Shown here piece after piece: positions 7,157-13,371 of a DNA stretch of 13,371 bases (the stretch's first letter is position 1; every line of letters starts with the position of its first letter). The translations under genes were made by a program, and so were the position numbers. Below the pieces are notes generated by a model. It was not told where the DNA came from. It worked only from the letters and a program-made list of their open reading frames with translations, and ran no database searches. Source of the stretch: Sediminibacterium ginsengisoli (GTDB taxonomy: Bacteria > Bacteroidota > Bacteroidia > Chitinophagales > Chitinophagaceae); assembly GCA_943324415.2 (NCBI GenBank), contig CALPLN020000036.1:1-13371 (forward strand). Reading direction: 5' to 3'.

Positions 7157-8221
7157 TTAATGCTGCACCAACATTTTTTCTGCGTTCTCTGCCATTTGTA
7201 ATGCCTCAATGAATTCTTCGATTTCTCCATTGATCACAGCATCCAAATTATAAGAGGTTACATTCACACGGTGATCTGTAACCCTTCCCTGTGGCCAGTT
7301 ATACGTTCTAATCTTAGCACTTCTATCTCCGGTACTCACCAATGTTTTACGGTGTCTTGAAATTTCATCTTCTTGTTTGCGTACTTGCTCCTCAAATAAT
7401 TTAGTACGCATCATGCCCATTGCTTTTTCACGGTTACCTAACTGTGAACGCTCTGTTTGACAAATGATTACCGTTCCAGTTGGAATATGCGTCAACATGA
7501 CTTTGGTCTCTACTTTATTTACGTTCTGTCCACCAGCACCACCACTTCGAGCAGTTTCCATTTTCACATCAGCGGGATTCAACACAAAATCTACTTCCTC
7601 TGCTTCTGGCATTACTGCAACCGTTGCAGCGGAAGTATGCACCCTGCCCTGTGTTTCTGTACTTGGCACTCTTTGTACACGGTGTACCCCACTTTCAAAT
7701 TTCATCGTACCATATACATCTTCACCAGTCACTTCTAAAATCACTTCCTTATAGCCACCTACAGAACCTTCACTTTCACTCGCTACGGCAACTTTCCAAC
7801 CCTTTTTCTGACAATACCTTGTGTACATATTTAATAAATCGCCTACAAATAAACTCGCTTCATCTCCACCCGTTCCTGCTCTTAATTCAATGATGGCATT
7901 TTTATCGTCCTGAGGATCTTTTGGAATCAACAACTTCGTCAATTCTTTTTCTAAGGCATCTTTCTCTTCATCCAATGCAGGCATTTCCATTTTTGCTAAT
8001 TCACGCATATCTGCATCATCCCCATTTAAGCTTTCCTTTGCAAATTTATGCTCTGCTAACACCTTCACATAGCGCTCATAAGGAATCACAATCTTCTCTA
8101 AAGAGCGGTATTCTTTACTGTATTTACCAAATTCGGATTGGTTATTGATAATCTCTGGATTGGTCAAAGCCACCCCTACCTGGTCAAATCTAGCTTTTAT
8201 GGCTTCTAATTTATCTAACAT
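7157..8221 (-). CDS. prfA: Peptide chain release factor 1
   Basis: RF1 recognises UAA and UAG in the ribosomal A site and triggers peptide release. From the ATG at 8221 the protein is 354 residues (usual family length about 355-360) and starts MLDKLEAIKARF, like other RF1s. An in-frame ATG at 8263 would add 14 residues that lie across the promoter region, so it is rejected. The stop-recognition tripeptide is P186-S187-T188 (the PxT type of RF1, not the SPF of RF2), followed by ETQGRVHTSAATVAV. The catalytic GGQ is at 230-232 in SGGAGGQNVNKVET. The gene is divergent from the dipeptidase (59-base gap) and converges on galE with adjacent stop codons. Confidence 0.97.
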   Translation of the reverse strand: MLDKLEAIKARFDQVGVALTNPEIINNQSEFGKYSKEYRSLEKIVIPYERYVKVLAEHKFAKESLNGDDADMRELAKMEMPALDEEKDALEKELTKLLIPKDPQDDKNAIIELRAGTGGDEASLFVGDLLNMYTRYCQKKGWKVAVASESEGSVGGYKEVILEVTGEDVYGTMKFESGVHRVQRVPSTETQGRVHTSAATVAVMPEAEEVDFVLNPADVKMETARSGGAGGQNVNKVETKVMLTHIPTGTVIICQTERSQLGNREKAMGMMRTKLFEEQVRKQEDEISRHRKTLVSTGDRSAKIRTYNWPQGRVTDHRVNVTSYNLDAVINGEIEEFIEALQMAENAEKMLVQH

Positions 8222-8238
8222 AGTCGTTTTTCTGTGCG

Positions 8239-8246
8239 CAAAAATA
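8239..8246 (-). promoter_or_regulatory. Putative -7 element TATTTTTG for prfA
   Basis: An exact TAnnTTTG match on the minus strand, 17 bases upstream of the prfA ATG at 8221. It partly overlaps the 14-bp palindrome at 8241-8254. A TTGACA sequence lies further upstream (8263 to 8258), but its spacing is shorter than the usual -33 to -7 distance in this phylum. Confidence 0.55.
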
Positions 8247-8254
8247 GCTATTTT
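8241..8254. repeat. Perfect 14-bp palindrome in the prfA/dipeptidase divergent promoter region
   Basis: AAAATAGCTATTTT reads identically on both strands. It lies in the 59-base gap between the divergent prfA and dipeptidase starts and covers part of the prfA -7 element. On the plus strand its right half forms part of TATTTTAG (8249-8256), a one-mismatch -7 candidate for the dipeptidase. It could be an operator for a dimeric regulator, or simply two facing AT-rich promoter elements. Confidence 0.5.
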
Positions 8255-8280
8255 AGTTGTCAATTAAAAGGATCCCACCC

Positions 8281-9438
8281 ATGAAATACCTAACCCTCGT
8301 TTTTTGCGCTATCAGCCTATCTGGATTAAGTCAAAAAATTCACTATAAATCCATCTTAGTGGATACCCACAATGACGCTCCTACAGCTTGTATCGAAAAG
8401 AAAGTGAGTTTTGACCAAGACTTGACAGGTATCAATCATTCCGATTTAAAAAGATTCAAAGAGGGTGGATTGGATTATCAATTATTTTCTATTTGGTGTG
8501 ATGGTGAAAAAGTAAACCCCTATGCATGGGCTATGCGTGAAATGGATACGATAGATGCCGTGGCTGCAAGAAACCCAGACAAAATGGTAGTTGCTAAAGA
8601 TTGGAAGACCATAAAATCTGCTTTAAAAGCTGGTAAAGTAGTGGCTCAATATGGCGTAGAAGGTGGACATATGATCGAAGATGATATCAATAGATTGGAT
8701 ACGTTTTACAATCGTGGTGTACGTTATATGACCTTGACTTGGAACAATTCACCTTCATGGGCTAGCTCACATGCAGCAGAAAATAGTTCAAAATATACAG
8801 GCTACAAAGGCTTGAATGATTTTGGAAAACAAATTATTCAAAGAATGAATCAATTGGGTATGATCGTAGATATTTCACATGTGGGGGAAGCGACCTTTTG
8901 GGATGCCATCAAAACGACTACCAAACCTTTGATAGCTTCTCATAGCGATGCCTACAGTATTAATCCTGTTACAAGAAATTTGAAAGATGATCAAATTTTA
9001 GCTATTGGTAAAAATAATGGCGTGATATTTTTAAATTTTTTCTCTGGATTTGTTGATAGTAATTTCAGCAAAAGAGGTACCGCATTTATGAAGGCGCATG
9101 CTGTTGAAATTGATTCTTTATTAGCTACTGGAATGCAAAAAGAATATGCTTTCACTGTAATTTTTGATAAATACAAAGCAGAAAGCGAAGCTATCAAGCC
9201 TACTATTGAACAATTGATGCAACACTTTGATCATATTGTAAAATTGATTGGCATCAACCATGTGGGCATTGGTTCTGACTTTGATGGGATTAATTCGGCA
9301 CCACAAGGTTTGAGCACGGTATTGGATTATCCTAATTTCACCAAAGCATTAATCGCAAGAGGCTACTCCAATAAAGACATTAAAAAAGTACTGGGTGGAA
9401 ATTTCTTAAGGGTCTATCGTAGTAACAACCCTGATTAA
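8281..9438 (+). CDS. Secreted membrane dipeptidase, peptidase family M19 (renal dipeptidase type)
   Basis: A zinc dipeptidase of the amidohydrolase-like M19 family that cleaves dipeptides, including D-amino-acid-containing ones in some members. From the ATG at 8281 the protein is 385 residues. Residues 1 to about 17 form a signal peptide (MKYL, a hydrophobic stretch, then LSGLSQ), indicating export to the periplasm or envelope. An in-frame ATG at 8257 would add eight polar residues inside the promoter gap and is less likely. The metal-site residues are visible in order: H30 and D32 in DTHNDAP, the bridging E127 in YGVEGGH, H200 in VDISHVGE, H221 in IASHSDA, and D333 in GIGSDFDGI. The stop codon overlaps the convergent E1 beta stop through a shared TTAA. 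It is probably used for peptide nutrition or peptidoglycan-peptide turnover (inferred). Confidence 0.93.
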   Translation: MKYLTLVFCAISLSGLSQKIHYKSILVDTHNDAPTACIEKKVSFDQDLTGINHSDLKRFKEGGLDYQLFSIWCDGEKVNPYAWAMREMDTIDAVAARNPDKMVVAKDWKTIKSALKAGKVVAQYGVEGGHMIEDDINRLDTFYNRGVRYMTLTWNNSPSWASSHAAENSSKYTGYKGLNDFGKQIIQRMNQLGMIVDISHVGEATFWDAIKTTTKPLIASHSDAYSINPVTRNLKDDQILAIGKNNGVIFLNFFSGFVDSNFSKRGTAFMKAHAVEIDSLLATGMQKEYAFTVIFDKYKAESEAIKPTIEQLMQHFDHIVKLIGINHVGIGSDFDGINSAPQGLSTVLDYPNFTKALIARGYSNKDIKKVLGGNFLRVYRSNNPD

Positions 9439-10532
9439 TAATTAAGCAGCTTTTGCATCATCTCGTCTAGGCGATCATTGGCAAGAAACTGTTTCTCTAA
9501 GTTTTTATTAAATGGAATTGGAGTGTCTAGTGAAGCACAGCGCATGATTGGTGCGTCCAAGTGTTCAAAGCAATGCTCTGCCACCCATGCACTGATCTCA
9601 CCACCAATGCCACCTGTTAAATTGTCTTCATGTAAGATCATCAATTTCCCTGTTGCTTTTACTGCCAATTCAATCGCAGTATAATCCAATGGTGATAAGG
9701 TTCTTAGATCCACAATATAAATAGACTGATCCAAATGTGCTTGTTGATACGCCTTTGCCCAAAGCACACCCATACCATACGTAATGATGGTGGCATCTGT
9801 ACCTGCTTGTACAATATTCGCTTTGCCAATTTCAATTTGATACATGACATCTGGAATTTCTTCCTCGATACTTCTATACAAAGCTTTATGTTCAAAATAT
9901 AAAATAGGATTGGGTTCTGCCAATGCAGCAATCAATAATCCTTTTGCATCGGTTGGATTAGAAGGATACACCACTTTCAATCCTGCAACATGTGTAAACC
10001 AAGCTTCATTGGATTGAGAATGGAATGGACCAGCGCCCACGCCTCCGCCTGTTGGCATACGCACTACCACATCGGCATTTTGCCCCCAGCGGTAATGCAT
10101 TTTAGCTAAATTATTGACAATTTGATTGAATGCTACCGTTACAAAATCAGCAAACTGCATCTCTACTACCGACTTAATCCCTTCCATACTTAAACCCAAG
10201 GCAGCACCTACAATAGCACTTTCGCAGATGGGTGTATTTCGAATTCTTTGTTTCCCAAATTGATCTACAAATCCTTCTGTTATTTTAAATGCACCACCAT
10301 ACTCCGCAATATCCTGTCCCATAATAATCATCTCGGGATATTTTTCCATGGATTGTCTCAAGGCATCACTAATTGCCTCAATAAATCTTTTATTCGTTTT
10401 TTGCGTTGTTTGAACAACTGCTACATCGGGAATGGTAGTGACTGGAACTGGCGCAAACACATCCACTAATTCATCTGCAATAGAAGGCTCAAAAATCTCT
10501 GGCTCCATCGCCTTTCTTAAATCCGCATCCAT
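9435..10532 (-). CDS. 2-oxoacid dehydrogenase E1 component, beta part (split from alpha by one in-frame stop)
   Basis: The beta half of a thiamine-diphosphate E1 enzyme (branched-chain 2-oxoacid or pyruvate dehydrogenase type), which decarboxylates a 2-oxoacid and passes the acyl group to lipoyl-E2. From the ATG at 10532 there are 365 residues. About residues 1-47 (MDADLRKAMEPEI through TTQKTNK) are a linker-like extension that ordinary stand-alone E1 beta subunits lack. The pyrimidine-binding domain starts near KRFIEAISDALRQ, has GQDIAEYGGAFKITEGF, and has E104 in PICESAIVG, the Glu expected to activate the cofactor. The transketolase C-terminal domain (about 235-365) contains VDLRTLSPLD and HEDNLTGGIGGE. 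The frame is identical to that of the alpha gene upstream, with only TAA GAA CAA between the two coding parts. Fused alpha/beta E1 proteins of about 660 residues are common in Bacteroidota, so this looks like a fission product. Substrate preference is not decidable from the sequence. Confidence 0.92.
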   Translation of the reverse strand: MDADLRKAMEPEIFEPSIADELVDVFAPVPVTTIPDVAVVQTTQKTNKRFIEAISDALRQSMEKYPEMIIMGQDIAEYGGAFKITEGFVDQFGKQRIRNTPICESAIVGAALGLSMEGIKSVVEMQFADFVTVAFNQIVNNLAKMHYRWGQNADVVVRMPTGGGVGAGPFHSQSNEAWFTHVAGLKVVYPSNPTDAKGLLIAALAEPNPILYFEHKALYRSIEEEIPDVMYQIEIGKANIVQAGTDATIITYGMGVLWAKAYQQAHLDQSIYIVDLRTLSPLDYTAIELAVKATGKLMILHEDNLTGGIGGEISAWVAEHCFEHLDAPIMRCASLDTPIPFNKNLEKQFLANDRLDEMMQKLLNY

Positions 10533-10541
10533 TTGTTCTTA
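10533..10541 (-). other. In-frame TAA junction between E1 alpha and E1 beta
   Basis: Read on the minus strand, the alpha frame ends TTC TAA, followed by GAA CAA ATG GAT, with all codons in one frame. A single substitution in the TAA (for example to AAA, Lys) would give one continuous protein of 663 codons, the size of fused alpha/beta E1 enzymes. The stop is UAA followed by G, not a context known for efficient readthrough, and the next ATG begins six bases after the stop, which suits reinitiation. See findings. Confidence 0.8.
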
Positions 10542-11426
10542 GAATCGATTACGGATATCCGCAACTTGCATTTCTGTGAGTACCTTTTCTTGGATTAGAA
10601 ATTGCTCATAGTTTTTAATCGGATCTTTTAATGACCAAGTTTCCATCAAATGTTTTGGAACATATTTTACACCACTCGCTTCCTCATGTCCACGCATTCT
10701 GAAAGTCTCACATTCAATCAAATAAGGTTTCTGTTGATTGATGCAGTAGTCACGTACCCCTTTTACAGTTTGATAGACTTCGAGAATATTATTCCCATCA
10801 ATACGAACCCCTTCCATGCCATATCCCTTCGCACGGTCTACTAAATGATCACATTTGTATTGTTCGTTGGTAGGTGTACTTAATCCATACCCATTGTTCT
10901 CAATGATAAAAATGACAGGTAAATTCCAAACAGCAGCCACATTCAATGCCTCGTGAAAATCACCTTCACTTGTTCCTCCATCTCCTGTAAATGCCATACT
11001 TGCTTTTAACTGACCTCGCTGCTGATACGCCAGCGCGACTCCATCTGCAATTGCTAATTGAGGACCCAAATGGGAAATCATACCACATACATGATGCGCT
11101 TTGCTTCCAAAGTGAAAACTTCTTTCTCTCGCCTTGCTATAACTGCTTCTATCGCCCTGCCATTGTTTGAATAAATCAGTCAAAGGCATTTTGCGAGAAG
11201 TGAACACCCCTAAATTTCTGTGCAAAGGCATAATCCATTCGGTAGGATCCATCGCCAATGTCGCACCTACTGCAATCGCCTCTTGTCCAATCCCACTAAA
11301 CCATTTGCTGATTTTTCCTTGCCTAAGCAACACTAGCATTTTCTCCTCAATCATTCTTGGCCATAAAATGGACTCGTACAAATGAATCAACTCCTCGTTA
11401 CTCAGGCTACCGCGTTTATATTCCAT
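10539..11426 (-). CDS. 2-oxoacid dehydrogenase E1 component, alpha part
   Basis: The alpha half of the same thiamine-diphosphate E1 enzyme (295 residues). It carries the cofactor diphosphate/Mg site: GDG at 148-150 and ENN at 176-178, the classic GDG-to-NN motif. SKAHHVCGMISHLGPQLAIADG corresponds to the active-site His loop region, and ETFRMRGHEEASG to the regulatory/phosphorylation-loop region. The end of the frame (EMQVADIRNRF, then TAA) falls where fused alpha/beta enzymes continue into a linker. The start codon overlaps the stop of the upstream Bax inhibitor-1 gene by one base (TAATG), which implies translational coupling. No E2 or E3 genes are in this window. Whether the product acts as a separate subunit or partly as a readthrough fusion needs experiment. 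Confidence 0.93.
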   Translation of the reverse strand: MEYKRGSLSNEELIHLYESILWPRMIEEKMLVLLRQGKISKWFSGIGQEAIAVGATLAMDPTEWIMPLHRNLGVFTSRKMPLTDLFKQWQGDRSSYSKARERSFHFGSKAHHVCGMISHLGPQLAIADGVALAYQQRGQLKASMAFTGDGGTSEGDFHEALNVAAVWNLPVIFIIENNGYGLSTPTNEQYKCDHLVDRAKGYGMEGVRIDGNNILEVYQTVKGVRDYCINQQKPYLIECETFRMRGHEEASGVKYVPKHLMETWSLKDPIKNYEQFLIQEKVLTEMQVADIRNRF

Positions 11427-12193
11427 TAGTCTTTAGAATTCAGCTTGCTCAATAATTTCAATATCTCTAAGTACAACCAAACTAGGGTCACTAACAATCC
11501 AAAGGCACCATACCATTCCATATATTTTGGCGCCCCCATTTCTGCGGCTTTTTCGATCGCATCAAAATCTAATAATAAATTCAATGCAGCAATTCCCACA
11601 ATAAACAAGCTGATACCAATACTCAATGGTGAACTGTCAAATGCAAAACCCATTTCAAAACCAAACATCCCTGCAATCCATACAATCAAATAAAACAAAC
11701 CAATACCCATCGTTGCAGACATGATGATGGATCTTAATTTATTGGTTACTGTAATGATTCTGAAATTATATAAGAAGAACATGGCCACCGCAACGCCCAA
11801 GGTTAGACCAACTGCATGCAAAATAATGTTTGGATAACTATTGGCGAACATCGCATTAAAAAATGCACTAATTCCACCAATGAACAATCCTTCTAAAATA
11901 CCATATGCGGGTGTAATATAACCAGCCCATTGTGGTTTAAACATTACTACCAAAGCCAATACCAAGCCGCCAATTGCGCCTGCAATCATTAAGGTAGTGG
12001 CTGTTTGTGTATTGCCTTCTGCATACACATTCCAAACATACATCGCAGAGGCCATCACCATCAATAATAAAAAACCAAATTTATTGATCGTGCCACGCAC
12101 ACTCATCACGCCGAATGCAGTTGCATTTTGATGTAATGATTTGTCAAATATTTTTTCTGTTAAGGTTGGATTTCCTGATTTAAATGCGGACAT
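11426..12193 (-). CDS. Bax inhibitor-1/YccA family integral membrane protein
   Basis: A 255-residue protein with seven predicted hydrophobic helices (roughly residues 39-58, 66-85, 92-116, 123-143, 155-176, 191-209, 228-247), the topology of the TMBIM/BI-1 family. Members characterised in bacteria (YetJ of Bacillus) conduct Ca2+ in a pH-dependent manner. The conserved acidic cluster near the sixth/seventh helix is present: D209 and D211 in LLDFDAIEKA, the likely counterpart of the YetJ pH-sensing aspartates. The N-terminal 38 residues are soluble. The gene lies 53 bases downstream of the deacetylase, and its TAA stop overlaps the E1 alpha ATG. A one-mismatch -7 element (TATTTTTA, plus-strand positions 12215-12222) lies 21 bases before its start. 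Family assignment is firm; channel activity here is inference. Confidence 0.9.
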   Translation of the reverse strand: MSAFKSGNPTLTEKIFDKSLHQNATAFGVMSVRGTINKFGFLLLMVMASAMYVWNVYAEGNTQTATTLMIAGAIGGLVLALVVMFKPQWAGYITPAYGILEGLFIGGISAFFNAMFANSYPNIILHAVGLTLGVAVAMFFLYNFRIITVTNKLRSIIMSATMGIGLFYLIVWIAGMFGFEMGFAFDSSPLSIGISLFIVGIAALNLLLDFDAIEKAAEMGAPKYMEWYGAFGLLVTLVWLYLEILKLLSKLNSKD

Positions 12194-12214
12194 ATTTTTA
12201 AATTTTTGCTACTA

Positions 12215-12222
12215 TAAAAATA
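12215..12222 (-). promoter_or_regulatory. Possible -7 element TATTTTTA for the Bax inhibitor-1 gene
   Basis: One mismatch to TAnnTTTG on the minus strand, 21 bases upstream of the start codon at 12193, inside the 53-base gap after the deacetylase gene. It would drive BI-1 and the coupled E1 genes. The gap is very AT-rich, so a chance match is plausible. Confidence 0.25.
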
Positions 12223-12246
12223 CAAAATTGCAACGAAACCTCGTCT

Positions 12247-13065
12247 TTAATAATTGTTAATCCTTTGTTTTTTCAGGCCTGGATATTGATCTAGACGGGC
12301 AAATTGATACTTATTGCCGTATTTTAGTAATTGAATGAATTGAAGCAGTTGCACCGAGTCGGCTTCATTTTTAAACATATGGTCATGCATTAAAACCACT
12401 AAATGATTCTTGGTTTTATAAGCTTTTAGCGCGAACATGCTATCTACCATCGTCGCCATAAAAGTAGCAGTTTGGATTGGACGTCCGTTTCTGGTATAGT
12501 TCCACTCTAAGTCCCAACCAACCACATTGAATCCAGCACTGTCAAGTTTTTTTATCAATGGGCGAACCATTTTGCTAGAAAATCGAACACTATCTGTATG
12601 CCATCCATTGTTTCCAGGTAACCGAACAATGTTATTGGTCGTTTTTAAGACTGTAGCCGCTTGTACAAAATCTGCTAATGCTGAATCTGGCTGATTATAA
12701 AATTTCACATATTTACCATACGTATGGCTGAAACTATGGTTACTTAGTAAAAACAATTCTGGTCGACTTAATATCCGATTGTATAATTTTCTACCCCAAT
12801 TTGACCTTGATTGATGTAAGCCAATTTGGAAAAATGTCGCTTTTACTTTTTCATCCTCACAAATTGAAATACAACTTGAAGTGCCAAACAAAGGGCCGTC
12901 GTCAAAACTTAGATAAACATATTTTGTTGTACTGTCCAATGGTCTTTCAACAATCGCCTTTTCCGCTGCAAAAGGATGCCCCGATGGCCTTATACTGGAC
13001 TCAGTAAAACCGGCCCAAAGTATAAAACATTGACTAATCAGGTAAAAAACAGACCAAATGGACAT
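12247..13065 (-). CDS. Membrane-anchored polysaccharide deacetylase (NodB domain)
   Basis: A carbohydrate-esterase-4 (NodB) enzyme that removes acyl groups from cell-envelope polysaccharides or peptidoglycan sugars (exact substrate unknown). From the ATG at 13065 the protein is 272 residues. Residues 1 to about 20 (MSIWSVFYLISQCFILWAGF) are an uncleaved anchor or signal peptide, so the enzyme should act outside the inner membrane. The NodB motifs are in order: D55-D56 in LSFDDGP (catalytic base and metal), H110 and H114 in NHSFSH (metal), R148 in RLPGNNGW, the WDLEW strand, and H227 in LMHDH. All catalytic residues are present. A TTG at 13089 could extend the frame by eight codons, but that TTG is part of an exact promoter element (13087-13094), so the ATG is preferred. 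It is divergent from the korA-like gene and heads the minus-strand cluster with BI-1 and E1. Confidence 0.88.
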   Translation of the reverse strand: MSIWSVFYLISQCFILWAGFTESSIRPSGHPFAAEKAIVERPLDSTTKYVYLSFDDGPLFGTSSCISICEDEKVKATFFQIGLHQSRSNWGRKLYNRILSRPELFLLSNHSFSHTYGKYVKFYNQPDSALADFVQAATVLKTTNNIVRLPGNNGWHTDSVRFSSKMVRPLIKKLDSAGFNVVGWDLEWNYTRNGRPIQTATFMATMVDSMFALKAYKTKNHLVVLMHDHMFKNEADSVQLLQFIQLLKYGNKYQFARLDQYPGLKKQRINNY

Positions 13066-13086
13066 AAAACGTTGAAATTGAAGGCG

Positions 13087-13094
13087 CAAACTTA
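13087..13094 (-). promoter_or_regulatory. Putative -7 element TAAGTTTG for the deacetylase
   Basis: An exact TAnnTTTG match on the minus strand, 21 bases upstream of the ATG at 13065. It occupies the same bases as the alternative TTG start, which argues against that start. It may drive the deacetylase and, by readthrough, BI-1 and the E1 genes. Confidence 0.55.
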
Positions 13095-13148
13095 AACAAG
13101 AAATTAGAATAATCCGATAAAAGATGCGGTTTTAGAGGCGATGCATTG

Positions 13149-13156
13149 TAACTTTG
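13149..13156 (+). promoter_or_regulatory. Putative -7 element TAACTTTG for the korA-like gene
   Basis: An exact TAnnTTTG match 18 bases upstream of the ATG at 13175. It is the identical octamer to the one before the metallo-hydrolase gene and is placed at a similar distance. It forms a divergent promoter pair with 13087-13094. Confidence 0.55.
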
Positions 13157-13174
13157 TCATCCAATTGATGCAAT

Positions 13175-13371
13175 ATGCAAAAAGAAGTTGTTTTACAAGA
13201 TGTAGTGATCAAATTTGCTGGTGACAGTGGTGACGGTATGCAGTTAACCGGCCAGCAATTTACCAATAACACAGCCTTACTAGGAATCGATTTAGCGACT
13301 TTCCCAGATTTTCCTGCGGAAATTAGAGCCCCTATCGGTACCCTGCCAGGTGTGAGTGGATTTCAAATACA
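13175..13371 (+). CDS. korA: 2-oxoacid:ferredoxin oxidoreductase, alpha subunit (KorA-like), 3'-truncated
   Basis: The first 65 residues of a 2-oxoglutarate (or other 2-oxoacid):ferredoxin oxidoreductase alpha subunit; the frame is still open at the window end. The start MQKEVVLQDVVIKFAGDSGDG is typical: the GxGGxG-like glycine motif (FAGDSGDGMQLTG) opens the gamma-type domain fused to the N-terminus of KorA-like proteins. It is followed by DLATFPDFPAEIRAP and GTLPGVSGFQI, both strongly conserved in this family. The enzyme uses thiamine diphosphate and iron-sulfur clusters (in the beta subunit) to oxidise the 2-oxoacid to acyl-CoA and reduce ferredoxin. The beta-subunit gene would be expected just beyond the window. 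A nearby ATG at 13168 is out of frame. The exact substrate is undetermined. Confidence 0.9.
   Translation, partial: MQKEVVLQDVVIKFAGDSGDGMQLTGQQFTNNTALLGIDLATFPDFPAEIRAPIGTLPGVSGFQI

Noticed and set aside
7457..8148. Several overlapping plus-strand open frames opposite prfA
   Set aside because: They are mutually overlapping, low-complexity translations (His/Ser/Leu-rich) opposite a firmly identified gene, with no promoter element upstream.
10539..10541. Programmed readthrough as the main explanation of the E1 stop
   Set aside because: UAA followed by G is normally an efficient stop and an ATG follows within six bases, so fission with reinitiation or a sequence error is more likely; readthrough is kept only as an alternative.
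13087..13089. TTG as the start of the deacetylase
   Set aside because: The TTG belongs to an exact TAnnTTTG promoter element; the ATG at 13065 starts directly at the hydrophobic anchor and is a better start.
1..13371. Mobile elements, CRISPR arrays, tRNA/rRNA genes, toxin-antitoxin or defence systems
   Set aside because: I looked for direct repeats with spacers, transposase motifs, tRNA-like cloverleaf sequence and small paired genes and saw none; coding sequence fills nearly the whole window and belongs to familiar core families.

Overview
The window looks like chromosomal core sequence from a member of the Bacteroidota, most likely of the Chitinophagaceae or a close relative. The evidence is the AT-rich base composition, exact TAnnTTTG promoter elements in several gene-start regions, a DUF5686/carboxypeptidase-regulatory outer-membrane-type protein, and an E1 2-oxoacid dehydrogenase of the kind that is fused (alpha/beta) in this phylum. 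The genus assignment is inference. There are no tRNA or rRNA genes, CRISPR arrays, IS elements, phage genes or long non-coding stretches. Every intergenic gap is about 110 bases or shorter.

Layout, left to right: the 3' part of a class 2 dihydroorotate dehydrogenase (pyrD, +, cut by the window start) converges on a large DUF5686 protein (-). This is divergent from a run of four + strand genes: a glyoxalase II-like metallo-hydrolase, an OmpR-type response regulator, its partner sensor histidine kinase, and a UDP-glucose 4-epimerase (galE). galE runs tail to tail, with no spacer, into peptide chain release factor 1 (prfA, -). prfA is divergent from a secreted M19 membrane dipeptidase (+). The dipeptidase overlaps tail to tail with a minus-strand cluster, read right to left: a membrane-anchored NodB-type polysaccharide deacetylase, a seven-helix Bax inhibitor-1 family protein, then E1 alpha and E1 beta of a thiamine-diphosphate 2-oxoacid dehydrogenase. 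At the right edge a divergent 2-oxoacid:ferredoxin oxidoreductase alpha subunit (korA-like, +) begins and runs off the window.

The most notable observation is that the E1 alpha and E1 beta reading frames lie in the same frame and are separated by a single TAA codon. The beta frame keeps about 47 residues that look like the inter-domain linker of fused alpha/beta E1 proteins. A one-base change (for example AAA to TAA) would restore a single protein of 663 codons. This may be a recent or maintained fission of a fused enzyme by one nonsense codon, a readthrough or reinitiation site, or a sequence error. I found no wholly new multi-gene system. Other points worth checking are a perfect 14-bp palindrome over the prfA promoter element, a promoter element only 4 nt from the DUF5686 start codon (possible leaderless mRNA), a short inverted repeat in front of the kinase gene, and convergent gene pairs with no room for an intergenic terminator.
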